A stretch of 64,000 nucleotides of DNA from Cryomorpha sp963836915 (GCA_963836915.1 CAWILH010000002.1:3472001-3536000); one strand, 5' to 3'; numbered from the stretch's first letter, positions 1-9,429 are shown. Notes: generated by a model from the sequence alone, not told the origin. Numbers and translations are program-made.

Positions 1-42
1 TATTCATATTTTCCATTCCTGCGAAATTAGAATTTTTTGCGA

Positions 43-1242
43 TCAGTTGGTTTTGCCGGGATAAGCTTCCAGCGCTTTCTCAATGATCGTTAATGCTCTT
101 CCCATATCTTTGATGCTGAGCACATAAGCCACTCTCACTTCTTTCTCGCCCTGTCCGGGAGTGATGTAGAAGCCTGTGCCGGGAGCGAGCATCAATGTCT
201 CATTTTTATAAGAGAATGACTCTAGCAGCCAGCGGCAAAAGCGGTCAGAATTATCAATCGGCAATTCGAGCATGCAGTAGAACGCGCCTTTGGGCAATGG
301 GCATCGCACTCCAGGAATTTTGTTGAGCCCTGCAACCAAGAAATTCCGTCGCGCGGTGTATTCTTCGATCACATCATCAAAATAGCTCTGGGGTGTCTCT
401 AGGGCTGCTTCGGCCGCCAGCTGCCCAAAAGTTGGGGGACTCAGCCTTGCTTGTGCAAATTTCATTGCTGCTTTTCGTACATCGGCATTTCGCGTGATGA
501 GCGCACCGATCCTGGCACCGCACATGGAGTAGCGCTTTGATACCGAATCAATCAATATCACATTATCATCTAGGTTTTTGATATTGTACACGCTGAATGG
601 GGTAGCGCCATCATAGCAAAACTCGCGGTACACTTCATCTGCTATCAGGTATAGGTCATGCTTTCGCACCAGATCGGCGATGGCGGTAATTTCTTCTCGG
701 CTGTATAAATATCCTGTCGGATTACCGGGATTACAAAGCACGATACCCTTGGTACGCCCGTTGATCAATCTTTCAAAATCAACAACCGATGGAAGGGCAA
801 ACCCATCTTCGATGCTCGCGGTAACGGGTCTTACTATCGCTCCGGCCTGTGTAGAAAAGCCGCTGTAATTCGCGTAATAAGGCTCCGGGATTATTACTTC
901 ATCGCCAATATTAAAGCAGGTCATCATGGCAAAAGTCAACGCTTCCGACCCGCCGGTGGTCACCATAATATCTTCGGTATTTACGGGAATGCCGACTCCT
1001 TGATAATATTTGGCCAGTTTCTCGCGGTATTCTTCAAAACCTTCAGAACTGGAATATTCAATAACCTTTCGGTCTATTTGCTTCATTCGCTCCATCACCA
1101 CGGCGGGAGTCTCGATATCGGGCTGGCCGATATTGAGATGGATCACATGCACTCCTTTGGCTTTGGCCGCAGTGGCGTAGGGCATCAATTTTCGTATAGG
1201 CGACTCGGGCATTGCTGCCGCTTTTTTCGATAGACTTGGCAT
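43..1242 (-). CDS. PLP-dependent class I/II aminotransferase (AAT-I family)
   Basis: A 399-residue cytoplasmic aminotransferase of the aspartate aminotransferase-like fold; it would move an amino group between an amino acid and a 2-oxo acid using pyridoxal phosphate. NPGNPTG is at residues 171-177, the cofactor-binding ADEVY at about 201-205, and the Schiff-base lysine is probably K236 in SVSKRYSMCGARIG. The length is normal for the family. The ATG start is followed by a polar stretch and then the usual N-terminal helix. It is transcribed away from lhgO's downstream end and separated from it by about 135 bp. Exact substrate (aspartate, aromatic or other) cannot be read from sequence. Confidence 0.92.
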   Translation of the reverse strand: MPSLSKKAAAMPESPIRKLMPYATAAKAKGVHVIHLNIGQPDIETPAVVMERMKQIDRKVIEYSSSEGFEEYREKLAKYYQGVGIPVNTEDIMVTTGGSEALTFAMMTCFNIGDEVIIPEPYYANYSGFSTQAGAIVRPVTASIEDGFALPSVVDFERLINGRTKGIVLCNPGNPTGYLYSREEITAIADLVRKHDLYLIADEVYREFCYDGATPFSVYNIKNLDDNVILIDSVSKRYSMCGARIGALITRNADVRKAAMKFAQARLSPPTFGQLAAEAALETPQSYFDDVIEEYTARRNFLVAGLNKIPGVRCPLPKGAFYCMLELPIDNSDRFCRWLLESFSYKNETLMLAPGTGFYITPGQGEKEVRVAYVLSIKDMGRALTIIEKALEAYPGKTN

Positions 1243-1377
1243 CTTTTTGACCTTAGTTTTTGCGAATGCAAAAGTCTGAAAATTCTTGGGGTAAAAAAAT
1301 AAGCGATTAGATGGCTTTTGATTTGAGATGCCTTCTAAATGTCCAAGCTGAGAGCGAGTTCATAATAACCACACCCA

Positions 1378-2631
1378 TTAGCCTTGGGCAGAAGCAATCT
1401 TGGGAGCTGCCTTTAACCCGAACTGCTTTTCGGCCATTTCGCATACTTGGCCACCTATGGCCAGCGCTGCCGTGGCTGCCGGCGAGGGCGCATTCAACAC
1501 GTGGATCGACGTGTCTTTATATTCAATCCGAAAATCATCGCGGGTATCGCCATCATCCCTGAGCAAGAGTGCGCGCACTCCTGCGCGTCCCGGTTTGATA
1601 TCATCCATTTCAAGAGAAGGGATAAGCCGCTGAAGCGTTTTCAAGAATAATTTTTTTGAGAAAGCCCTTCGGTATTCATCGATTCCGAAGCGCCAATTTT
1701 TTGCGAAAAGCCGCCATGTGCCGCCATAGGTGAGCGCATCAAAACTATCGCGGAAGCTAAAATCAGTCTTGCCGTAGCCTTCTCGCTTGAATGTAAATAC
1801 TGCATTGGGGCCGCATTCTATCTCTCCATTGGTCATACGCGTAAAGTGGACACCCAAAAATGGAAAGTCGGGATTGGGCACGGGGTAGATCAGGTTTTTG
1901 ACTTTATGCTTTCCCTTTTCGGTAAGCTCGTAATAATCACCGCGAAATCCGACCACCTTTTCTTTGATCCTTACCTGATCTTTGCGCGCCATTCGATCGG
2001 CTTGCAGTCCGGCGCAAAACACCTGATGCTTGGCGCGGTAGGCATTTTTATTGGTTCGGATGAGTTTTGTCCCGGTTTCTTTTTCAAGCGTAAGCACTTC
2101 TTCACCAAGCACCGCTCTGCTGTATGCATTTAATTCAAGCGCCAGCGCCACCATTTTTTCGGTGGCCTGCCGGTAGTTGATTATTCCCGTTACGGGCACC
2201 CAAATTCCTGCTATCCCTTCGCAATGCGGTTCGTGCTCTTTTATTTCTTCTGCATTGATTTTTTTGATGCCTTCTATGCCATTTTCAAGACCGGTTTGAA
2301 AAATCTTATCGAGCATGGGAAGCTCGCTTTCATCGACTGCGACCACTACCTTGCCGCATACATCATGATCGATATCATGGGCTTTGGCGAAGGCTACTAA
2401 TTCCTTCCTTCCGTTTACACAATTTATGGCTTTGAGCGATCCCGGCTTATAATAAAGTCCCGAGTGAAGCACTCCGCTATTATTTCCCGTTTGATGATTG
2501 GCCAGTAGGTCTTCCTTTTCGATCAGGAGTATGCGAAGCTTGGGATGTTGCGATTGAATTTTATAAAAAGTCGCCGCACCAACTATTCCGCCACCTATGA
2601 TGGCAATATCAAATACTTCGGGTTCTGCCAT
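1378..2631 (-). CDS. lhgO: L-2-hydroxyglutarate oxidase
   Basis: A 417-residue FAD-dependent oxidoreductase of the DAO/LhgO family, which oxidises L-2-hydroxyglutarate to 2-oxoglutarate, a metabolite-repair reaction feeding electrons to the membrane quinone pool. The N-terminus has the dinucleotide-binding IIGGGIVGAAT (about residues 11-21), followed by HQTGNNSGVLHSGLYYKPGS, which is characteristic of the family; the C-terminal part has NAPSPAATAALAIG. Length fits LhgO. A TACTTTTG -7 promoter element lies just upstream (2649-2656), giving a short leader and supporting this start. Confidence 0.93.
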   Translation of the reverse strand: MAEPEVFDIAIIGGGIVGAATFYKIQSQHPKLRILLIEKEDLLANHQTGNNSGVLHSGLYYKPGSLKAINCVNGRKELVAFAKAHDIDHDVCGKVVVAVDESELPMLDKIFQTGLENGIEGIKKINAEEIKEHEPHCEGIAGIWVPVTGIINYRQATEKMVALALELNAYSRAVLGEEVLTLEKETGTKLIRTNKNAYRAKHQVFCAGLQADRMARKDQVRIKEKVVGFRGDYYELTEKGKHKVKNLIYPVPNPDFPFLGVHFTRMTNGEIECGPNAVFTFKREGYGKTDFSFRDSFDALTYGGTWRLFAKNWRFGIDEYRRAFSKKLFLKTLQRLIPSLEMDDIKPGRAGVRALLLRDDGDTRDDFRIEYKDTSIHVLNAPSPAATAALAIGGQVCEMAEKQFGLKAAPKIASAQG

Positions 2632-2648
2632 TGGATTTTTTTCTTTGG

Positions 2649-2656
2649 CAAAAGTA
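2649..2656 (-). promoter_or_regulatory. -7 promoter element (TAnnTTTG) of lhgO
   Basis: Reading the minus strand gives TACTTTTG, a full match to the Bacteroidota sigma-factor -7 consensus TAnnTTTG, 17 bp before the lhgO start. No clear -33 TTG was identified, so this rests on one element and its position. Confidence 0.4.
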
Positions 2657-2751
2657 AGGTTTCATCGCAATACTGCTTTTGAGATCAAGCGGAGCTTTTG
2701 GAGGTGTAAAGTCGGTGCGTAACCCTTCCGGGAAATAATGGAATACCGGCT

Positions 2752-2967
2752 TTAAGAAGTTTTCAACCTGCTCGAAGCGCCAAAGGCAAAATATAGCAAG
2801 GTTCCCAGAAGGGGTAGAAAAATTACTGAAAGGATCCAGGCGATCTTATTCGTGCCCAGCGAGTCATTTCGCAATATACTTATGATTGCGATAATGGGCA
2901 AAATGATGGCGAGCACCGCTATTGCGTAAATTAAAAGTGAAGGAAAACCGGACATTTCAAAAAACAT
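2752..2967 (-). CDS. PLDc_N-type small membrane protein
   Basis: A 71-residue protein with two hydrophobic segments (about 10-28 and 42-63) separated by a short polar stretch around RNDSLGTNKIAW. The second half, with WILSVIFLPLLGTLLYFAFG, matches the pattern of the PLDc_N (phospholipase D nuclease N-terminal) two-helix domain that occurs alone in many Bacteroidota. It has no catalytic domain attached, so it is a membrane protein of unknown role. Monocistronic as far as seen; about 120 bp lie between it and lhgO. Confidence 0.7.
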   Translation of the reverse strand: MFFEMSGFPSLLIYAIAVLAIILPIIAIISILRNDSLGTNKIAWILSVIFLPLLGTLLYFAFGASSRLKTS

Positions 2968-3233
2968 GATCTGGAATAATTTAAGTGGAAATTAATATTT
3001 TTAGAGATGAGAATGTATCGAAATCTTCGCGCATAGCCAAGTAATTTTCCGTTGGGTTTAGATTTTGGCTTCAATACGGAAGCGGAAATCTTGAGTTTAC
3101 GCTCTAATTTTCTTGATCTATCTGCCTTCACCGAATTCATTCCAATTAGAATCTCAGAATTAACGGGTACAATGTTCATGATAAAGGTCAGTTCCCTTTC
3201 AGTCGAGCGTTAGATTTAAGCAACGGAGAAGAT

Positions 3234-3626
3234 TTAATCTACATTAGCTTTAAATCTCCTCAACTGAACTATCGAGCTTAGGCCAATAGCCAATTCGGCG
3301 ATTATCCCAAATACATAAGCTCCAGTCGGCAAGCCATCTACAGCCATGCTAAGCAGTCTTCCTGCAGCCAGACTTAGCATGGATAGGATATTAAGCTGGG
3401 TTGCGACTTTCCAATATCGGACTTTCCAAATACCCAAGATCCACACGAACGAGATTCCCAGATAAAGTCCCATTATGGCTTTGAGCAAACTGGCCAGATC
3501 GGTGCTGCTCACCGCGATGTCCAAATGGTTTGGCAGCATGGCGGGCGATCCATATATCACGGCTGTGGGCACGACGATCAGCACGGAAATGATCAAGTGA
3601 AATCGTTTGGAAATCCAGCACAACAT
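3234..3626 (-). CDS. DUF4345-like membrane protein
   Basis: A 130-residue protein with four predicted hydrophobic helices (about 10-25, 45-65, 74-95 and 100-120). The LLKAIMGLYLGISFVWILG segment and the following LGRLLS-like AAGRLLSMAVDGLP resemble the DUF4345 family of small four-helix membrane proteins; the function of the family is unknown. It begins only 12 bp after the stop of the upstream MFS transporter gene, so the two are probably co-transcribed. Confidence 0.65.
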   Translation of the reverse strand: MLCWISKRFHLIISVLIVVPTAVIYGSPAMLPNHLDIAVSSTDLASLLKAIMGLYLGISFVWILGIWKVRYWKVATQLNILSMLSLAAGRLLSMAVDGLPTGAYVFGIIAELAIGLSSIVQLRRFKANVD

Positions 3627-3638
3627 AAGAGCTATCTT

Positions 3639-4964
3639 CTAGATCGGATTTTGTATGGCAGCTATAGCATCCTTTCGGGGCACCCAGAGCAACAAGAGCA
3701 GGCCGATCACGAAGAAGCTGCCTATCGCAAGCACCGAATACCTAAGGCTGCCAAACCACTCGAAGATAAGTCCGAAGGTGAGCGTGCCAAGTACAATCCC
3801 TATCTTATCGCATACATCGTAAAAGCTGAAGTAGGATGCATGGTCGATGGTATCTGGAAGGAATTTGGAGTAGGTGCTTCGGCTGAGCGCCTGTATGCCG
3901 CCCATCACGCAGCCTACCAGACCGGCAAGTAGATAAAATTCAGTTGGGGTGTGGATCAGATAGGCGATGATGCATACACCAATCCAGAGTATTACCGCAA
4001 CGATCAGCGCGGGAATGTTTCCAATACGTGAACTAAGCCACGAGAAAAAATAGGCACCACCGATAGCGATCACCTGAATGATCAGTATACTGGTAATTAA
4101 ACCGCTATCGGGCATACCATCCACTTCATTCTTGGCAAAGCTCACTGCAAGATACATGACGGTCTGCACACCCATATTAAATACGAAAAAGGCCAGCAAA
4201 TAGCGTTTTAACCGTGGAAGGTTTTTGAGCTCCAGAAATACTTTTCGAAGTTCGAGGTAGCCGCGGTGTAGGTATTCTCCTTTTACTTTTTTCTGGAATA
4301 CATTGCCCGGAAGGCGCTTAAAACTTATTTGCGCAAAGCCGATCCACCAGATACCGACCATTATGAAAGAGTAGCGCGCCGCCATGTCGCCATCGGCTAT
4401 TCCGAAACGCTCAGGGCTGAGGATCATAGCGAGATTGAGCACCAGTAGAATCACGCTCCCCACATAGCCTAAGGAATAGCCCTTTGCACTTACCCGATCT
4501 TGCTGCGCCACTGTTGCGATCTCTGGCAGGAATGCATTGTAAAATACTTGGCTAGCTGAGAACCCAATGGCTGCCAAAGCAGATACGATCAGGCCTATCG
4601 CGAGGTAATCTGCACTGAAAAAATAAAGTCCGATACAGGAAATGCCGCCGAGGTAGCAGAAGAATTTCATAAAAGTCTTTTTTCGGCCGGCATAATCTGC
4701 TATCCCGGATAGTAATGGGGTCATGAGCGCCACAATCAAGAAAGATGCCGATAGCGTGTATGAAAAAAGCGCTGTATTGCGAAAAGTACGGCCAAAAAGC
4801 GTGACAAATTCTTCGGTGATATTTTCAAAGAAAATCGGGAATATAGAAGAAGATATTACGAGGGAGTACACCGAGTTGGCCCAGTCATACATGGCCCAGC
4901 CATTAATGGTTCTCTTGTCGTTTTTTGTGATCAAGCCGGCATCTGCGGCAAGGGTTGCTTCCAT
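3639..4964 (-). CDS. MFS transporter, UMF1/Atg22-like
   Basis: A 441-residue inner-membrane protein with about twelve hydrophobic segments. The N-terminal GWAMYDWANSVYSLVISSSI and the long first loop are typical of the UMF1 (Atg22-like) branch of the major facilitator superfamily; PLLSGIADYAGRKKTFMKFF is the MFS loop 2-3 motif, and VMGGIQALSRSTYSKFLP is the conserved late motif of this branch. Substrate is unknown; relatives have been linked to amino-acid efflux in fungi, which should not be transferred here. It is followed after 12 bp by the DUF4345-like gene. Confidence 0.88.
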   Translation of the reverse strand: MEATLAADAGLITKNDKRTINGWAMYDWANSVYSLVISSSIFPIFFENITEEFVTLFGRTFRNTALFSYTLSASFLIVALMTPLLSGIADYAGRKKTFMKFFCYLGGISCIGLYFFSADYLAIGLIVSALAAIGFSASQVFYNAFLPEIATVAQQDRVSAKGYSLGYVGSVILLVLNLAMILSPERFGIADGDMAARYSFIMVGIWWIGFAQISFKRLPGNVFQKKVKGEYLHRGYLELRKVFLELKNLPRLKRYLLAFFVFNMGVQTVMYLAVSFAKNEVDGMPDSGLITSILIIQVIAIGGAYFFSWLSSRIGNIPALIVAVILWIGVCIIAYLIHTPTEFYLLAGLVGCVMGGIQALSRSTYSKFLPDTIDHASYFSFYDVCDKIGIVLGTLTFGLIFEWFGSLRYSVLAIGSFFVIGLLLLLWVPRKDAIAAIQNPI

Positions 4965-5015
4965 CGCCGCAAAATAGAAAATTTTCGGTTTGACAAGGCC
5001 TTCCCGCGCAGCGAC

Positions 5016-6281
5016 TTATAATTTTTTGATGTAGAATGTCACCCTTCGGTTTCGCGCCCGGCCGGCTTCATTGCTATTGGATTCGATGGGATTGCTTTCG
5101 CCAAAGCCATTTGAGGCGAGCCGGTTTTGGGCTATTCCATTTTGCGCAAGCCACTCACTCACCGCCGCTGCGCGCCGTTTGCTGAGGTCTAGATTATAGG
5201 TAGCTTCTCCCACATCATCGGTATAGCCGCGTATTTCGATTTCCATAAAGGGGTAATCGAGCATGAGCCGCTCCAGTGCTTTTAGCTGAAATATAGATTC
5301 TTGGCGCAGCGTGGCAGAGTCGGTTTCAAAAAAGACATTGCGGAGGTTGATTGTTTTCCCTTCGGCGATCACTTCCTGCATATTCTCCGGCCGGCAGGTG
5401 GCACCGAGATCAGCTATGGGGATGGGCGATAGACAGAGTTGATCGAAGTAATACCGCACTGAGAAAATTTCGGGATTTTCTGACCTTTGAGTGGGGTAGC
5501 CAAGCGAAGAAGTATCGCGGCCGTAGTTTCTGTCCGGCATCTGGCTTTGAGAATTCGGCCTGTTTTTTTTCTTCTTGTTTTTCTTTTTCTGCTCTTTCAG
5601 ATATTTTTTTTGTTCATCGGGCGGTAGGTAGAGCCAACCCATTTCTTCATTGTTCCGTTTCTTGGCCTGCTCCATTTTATAGCGGTCTTCTATTCGCTCG
5701 AAAAGCGCTTCTTGCCTGAGCTCGCGATGCTCCAGCCATTGGGTCTTGGGAAAATAGCCCATCGTAAACCGGTCTTCGCCCCCCCTTGCGGTAAAGGTAT
5801 CTACCATTTGAAACCACTCGAACCGATCGCTGTCGGGCAGGTGAAGATTGAGCTGTGGCTCTACATATAGATCGCCGGGTATGTGGGTGTCATATCGTTC
5901 CTTGCCAAAATAAACGCCGATATACCTTTGTATCTCGGCATTATTGGCCTTCGAACGCATCAAGCGGGCATTGACTTCGAGCCTGTATTTTACTCCAGCT
6001 TTAAGGGGTTCCAATAGCTTTGCGTGTAGGTATTCATTGGGTTGCGTATTATACATGCAAAGCCCATTCACATAATTGCCCCCTAGCGGTGGGTCGATGT
6101 CGTCATCACTGCCCGCTTCATAATGGTAATAAGGACCTTGGGGTTGAACCCATTGATATTCCAGCTGGGTGAAGAGCTCTTCAAAACCCGGATTTGGAAT
6201 CAGGTTTTGGCTCCTTCCGGAAATAAAAAAGAGCGTAAAAATACCGATAAGCCATTTATCGATATTTCTATTGCTCTTCAT
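5016..6281 (-). CDS. OmpA-family outer membrane/peptidoglycan-binding protein (1)
   Basis: A 421-residue exported protein: signal peptide at residues 1-24 ending SGRSQ, a long N-terminal region starting NLIPNPGFEEL that looks like a carbohydrate-binding-module or jelly-roll fold, a lysine/asparagine-rich linker around residues 230-245, and a C-terminal OmpA domain (about 310-421) with FFETDSATL, IRGYTDDVG and NRRVTFYI. The OmpA domain binds peptidoglycan and would anchor the protein between outer membrane and cell wall. It lies 46 bp after a second gene of the same architecture (6328-7506), so the pair probably arose by duplication and is transcribed together behind hemE. Confidence 0.88.
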   Translation of the reverse strand: MKSNRNIDKWLIGIFTLFFISGRSQNLIPNPGFEELFTQLEYQWVQPQGPYYHYEAGSDDDIDPPLGGNYVNGLCMYNTQPNEYLHAKLLEPLKAGVKYRLEVNARLMRSKANNAEIQRYIGVYFGKERYDTHIPGDLYVEPQLNLHLPDSDRFEWFQMVDTFTARGGEDRFTMGYFPKTQWLEHRELRQEALFERIEDRYKMEQAKKRNNEEMGWLYLPPDEQKKYLKEQKKKNKKKKNRPNSQSQMPDRNYGRDTSSLGYPTQRSENPEIFSVRYYFDQLCLSPIPIADLGATCRPENMQEVIAEGKTINLRNVFFETDSATLRQESIFQLKALERLMLDYPFMEIEIRGYTDDVGEATYNLDLSKRRAAAVSEWLAQNGIAQNRLASNGFGESNPIESNSNEAGRARNRRVTFYIKKL

Positions 6282-6327
6282 CTTTTTAGTCGAATGTTTA
6301 CTCAGATATCTTCGGAGATAGCACTCC

Positions 6328-7506
6328 TTATAGAACGATACGAAACTCTACGCGCCGGTTTTTGGAAAATGAAATGGACGTCGTCATTTTAGAAACGGGC
6401 TCCGAACTTCCCTTATTGTCCATGAGCACGCGTGCGCGGTTTACGCCCTGGCTGGCGATATATTCGCGTACCGCTTTGGCGCGATCTTCGGCCAGCGATT
6501 TCAAACTCGGTTCTTTCTTTGCAAGTTCAGATTCTTCAATATCGCTATGGGCAATCACTTGTATTTTCATCCCGGGGTTGGCTTTCATCAGTTCTACCAC
6601 TTGGTCGATGGTGCGCTGCGCCGCGGCTACCACTTCAGCTTGGTATTGATAGAAATAAGCGTCTATGGCATCTACCTTTTCAGTAATGCTCATATCGTCA
6701 TTCATTTGCACCGTGGCAGAGTAGATGACTTTGCTATCGGGGATTTTGGTATTGCTACAGCCACAGTTCTCATTGGCTTCGATACGTCTTACTTCTACAG
6801 CATCAATATAGTAATAGGCCGCTATCTCAGGGCCATCTTCAGCGTATTCGCTTGGCAGTTCCAGGGTTTCGTTTGATGTATTTCCGTCACTGGCGAAATT
6901 GCCAATAGTGATATACTGCTCATTTCCTTTGGCAGCGTAACGCTTGCAGAAATCCCACCAGCCATCGGTGGTAGCGACTACTTCGTTCTTTTCGCTCAGC
7001 ACCGCGTCCGAGCGGGTGATGGTTCCTTCTGTTTTTTCTGAGACCTTGCTTTTAGAAATTACGGCTCCTAGATTATTGGATGCATACCTCGATCGCTCGG
7101 CGAGGGAAGCCTTGAAGCGAATGCAGTACAGGTTGTTTTCTTTCATCTTTTCTTTCAACTGCGCGCTGATGTAGGTGCGCCCTTTCTTTCCGCGATAGCT
7201 ATACGCCACTATCCCAGCGTAGTTTTCTCCATCAGCTGGATCTTCCGACCCGAACATGTTTTTTGGAATGGCTACGTAGCGGCTCTTTGTATTGGTTGCA
7301 AAGAGATCGGAAACGTTTGAGTTGGAGTTCGTCCAGTCTTTGACCAGGTCAAACTGCTCATAGCGGCGAAGGGAGCCTTCATAATTTTCAAAGCTGCCAT
7401 TGGGAACCAGGTTATCCGGGTCGCTATCTTGATCATCTTGAGCGCAAAGGGGTAGGCTGGTGGCCGCCAAAAAAAGGCATGCGATAAAATTATTGGTCAT
7501 TTTCAT
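6328..7506 (-). CDS. OmpA-family outer membrane/peptidoglycan-binding protein (2)
   Basis: A 392-residue exported protein with a signal peptide (1-22, ending SLPLCAQ), an N-terminal domain opening DNLVPNGSFENYEG like its downstream neighbour, and a C-terminal OmpA-like domain (about 280-392) with IQVIAHSDIEESE and NRRVEFRIVL. The two consecutive starts M1 and M3 both lie inside the end of hemE; the genes overlap by 17 bp, so translation is likely coupled. The usual G of the OmpA xGHTD motif is replaced (AHSDI), which is tolerated in the family but may change peptidoglycan affinity. Confidence 0.87.
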   Translation of the reverse strand: MKMTNNFIACLFLAATSLPLCAQDDQDSDPDNLVPNGSFENYEGSLRRYEQFDLVKDWTNSNSNVSDLFATNTKSRYVAIPKNMFGSEDPADGENYAGIVAYSYRGKKGRTYISAQLKEKMKENNLYCIRFKASLAERSRYASNNLGAVISKSKVSEKTEGTITRSDAVLSEKNEVVATTDGWWDFCKRYAAKGNEQYITIGNFASDGNTSNETLELPSEYAEDGPEIAAYYYIDAVEVRRIEANENCGCSNTKIPDSKVIYSATVQMNDDMSITEKVDAIDAYFYQYQAEVVAAAQRTIDQVVELMKANPGMKIQVIAHSDIEESELAKKEPSLKSLAEDRAKAVREYIASQGVNRARVLMDNKGSSEPVSKMTTSISFSKNRRVEFRIVL

Positions 7507-8527
7507 GTTTGAAATTTTTTACGGTATCTATAAAAATCTTGACAGATTCTGGCGAAGTATCGGGATAAACGCCGTGGCCAAGATTGGCAATATGTCTCTG
7601 AGAACCAAATTCTTTGAGCATATTTTCGGTCTGCTTGGCAATTTCCTTGCCATTTGCGTAAAGCACTGCAGGGTCTAGATTGCCCTGCATGGTTTTCTGT
7701 GGCCCTACCATTTGTCGCGCCAACACGATGGGCATATTCCAGTCTAGTCCTACCACGCTGCATTCCAAGAGCGCAAGATCCCTCAAGGAGAAATGCGCCC
7801 CTTTGGCAAAAACAGTTACGGGCACTTGAAGATCAATAGCTTCACAGATTTTCTTTAAATAAGGCACTCCAAAAATACGGTAGAGATCGGGAGATAGGAT
7901 CCCTGCCCAAGAGTCGAAGACCTGCACGAGATGCACACCGGCGGCGATCTGTGATTTCAGATAATTGATGGTCGAGTCGGCAATTTTTTCTAATAGGCTA
8001 TGCGCCATATCAGGGCGTTCCATAAGCATTCTGCGTGCTTTCGCGAATGTTTTTGATCCGCTGCCTTCTACCATATAGCAGAAGATGGTGAATGGGGCAC
8101 CAGCAAATCCGATGAGCGGTACGCGGCCATCCAAGCCTTTCAGAGTTGCGCTGATCGCGTCATACACATATTGAAGTTCTGGGCCTTCGGCGGTGCGTAT
8201 TTTTTTTAGATCGCTCTCTGTGCGCACCGTAGCCGGAAAGTAGGGGCCTTTTTTTTCGATCATCTCGTAGGGCAGTCCCATCGCTTCGGGAATGACCAGA
8301 ATGTCTGAGAAAATGATAGCCGCATCAACCCCGAGAATGTCTACAGGTTGGATGGTGACTTCTGCGGCCAGATCGGGGGTTTCTACCAGTTCCTTAAAGC
8401 CTGAAAGGCTGTTGCGTATGGCGCGGTACTCGGGCAAAATCCTACCTGCTTGCCGCATAAGCCATACAGGGGTGCGCTCTACGGTTTCGCCTTTGGCCGC
8501 GCGGATCAGAATATCGTTTTTGAGCAA
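7490..8527 (-). CDS. hemE: Uroporphyrinogen decarboxylase
   Basis: A 345-residue cytoplasmic enzyme that removes four carboxyl groups from uroporphyrinogen III to give coproporphyrinogen III in haem synthesis. The substrate-binding RTPVWLMRQAGRILPEYR is at residues 18-35, FSDILVIPEAMG at about 94-105, and the conserved GFAGAPFTIFCYMVEG at about 140-155. Full family length. It leads a probable transcription unit with two OmpA-type genes, the first overlapping its 3' end. A TATTTTTG -7 element is present 22 bp upstream. Confidence 0.96.
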   Translation of the reverse strand: MLKNDILIRAAKGETVERTPVWLMRQAGRILPEYRAIRNSLSGFKELVETPDLAAEVTIQPVDILGVDAAIIFSDILVIPEAMGLPYEMIEKKGPYFPATVRTESDLKKIRTAEGPELQYVYDAISATLKGLDGRVPLIGFAGAPFTIFCYMVEGSGSKTFAKARRMLMERPDMAHSLLEKIADSTINYLKSQIAAGVHLVQVFDSWAGILSPDLYRIFGVPYLKKICEAIDLQVPVTVFAKGAHFSLRDLALLECSVVGLDWNMPIVLARQMVGPQKTMQGNLDPAVLYANGKEIAKQTENMLKEFGSQRHIANLGHGVYPDTSPESVKIFIDTVKNFKHENDQ

Positions 8528-8549
8528 TGAATCGGTTTTAATCAGACTT

Positions 8550-8557
8550 CAAAAATA
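8550..8557 (-). promoter_or_regulatory. -7 promoter element (TAnnTTTG) of hemE
   Basis: The minus strand reads TATTTTTG, a full match to the Bacteroidota -7 consensus, 22 bp before the hemE start codon. Only this one element is recognisable. Confidence 0.4.
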
Positions 8558-8693
8558 GGGGATTCAAACGGTTTCGAGGAAATTTTCTTTTCATCTGGTT
8601 TCTTGGGTCACTTTTTGTAAATAGACTTGTCATTTAGCTCGAAGGACGTAACTCAGTTTTCGTGGATCATCTCCAATCAATATTTGCCGGAGA

Positions 8694-8728
8694 TAAAAAA
8701 AAGGGCTGCCAGACATGGCAACCCTTTA
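8694..8728 (-). terminator. Intrinsic terminator of the 8763-9248 gene
   Basis: An 11-bp nearly perfect stem (AAGGGCTGCCA at 8701-8711 with TGGCAACCCTT at 8716-8726, one mismatch) is followed on the minus strand by a run of T (8694-8702). It lies 35 bp past the stop codon of the beta-barrel gene. Confidence 0.8.
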
Positions 8729-8762
8729 CAGTTAATTTTTTCGATTCAATCGAAGTAGGCTA

Positions 8763-9248
8763 TTAGAAGTTGTAAGCGGCTCGAAGACCAAAGTAATCCG
8801 AATTCGCATTTTCCCCAGTTACCACTTGATACCTCGCACTAACAGATAGACTTTCGGTCAGAAAGTATCCAACTGCCGGCGCTATACTGAAATTTGATTC
8901 GCTATCTCCTCCACCATCGATACTTACTCCGGTAATATGGAGTCCTAAAAGAGCTGAAAAGAAAAATCCTTCTTTCTGTTCTATTAAGTAGTAGCGAGCC
9001 CCTACCTGTATAGGAATCTGATAAATGGTAACATCATCATCAGTTGCGTAGAAAATCACACCGGTATGTCCTAAAATGGACAGATTATCGCTGATTCCCA
9101 CTTCGTAAGTACCCGAACCACCAATGCCGAAATTTGCGAAATCCCCGAAATCCCCGACAGGGATGGCTATTTCAAGACCGGCTGAGCCAAAGCTCTCTTG
9201 TGCATTTACTGCACCCACGCTAAAAGTTAAAGCCGCTAGGATGGCCAA
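8763..9248 (-). CDS. Small outer membrane beta-barrel protein, 5' end probably frameshifted
   Basis: An exported 161-residue beta-barrel-type protein; alternating hydrophobic strands such as YEVGISDNLSILGHTGVIFY and a final aromatic AAYNF end typical of barrels inserted by BAM. In the open frame the first usable start is TTG at 9248, which gives a signal peptide with no positive charge. An ATG at 9266-9268 preceded by AAAAAAG lies 20 bp upstream but in the +1 frame. One additional A in the GAAAAT stretch would join them and give MKNKIYGLAILAAL, a standard signal peptide. So the real gene probably starts at 9268 and the sequence lacks one base. Function unknown. A terminator follows. Confidence 0.8.
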   Translation of the reverse strand: MAILAALTFSVGAVNAQESFGSAGLEIAIPVGDFGDFANFGIGGSGTYEVGISDNLSILGHTGVIFYATDDDVTIYQIPIQVGARYYLIEQKEGFFFSALLGLHITGVSIDGGGDSESNFSIAPAVGYFLTESLSVSARYQVVTGENANSDYFGLRAAYNF

Positions 9249-9429
9249 GCCGTAGATTTTATTTTCATCTTTTTTGGTTTAATAATTTCGACGAAAATAG
9301 ATATTCTACCTACAAAAACGAGAGAATAATGATAAAATCATCAATTTTTACCAAGATTATTTCGAGGGCTTTAGGAAGAAACCCATACGCATAGTACTCT
9401 TCACACGCGCAAACCGTACCAAAAAAAAA

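Noticed and set aside
2931..3179. 82-codon minus-strand frame overlapping the PLDc_N gene
   Set aside because: Overlaps the start of a better-supported gene in another frame, has no recognisable domain and a basic composition typical of chance frames.
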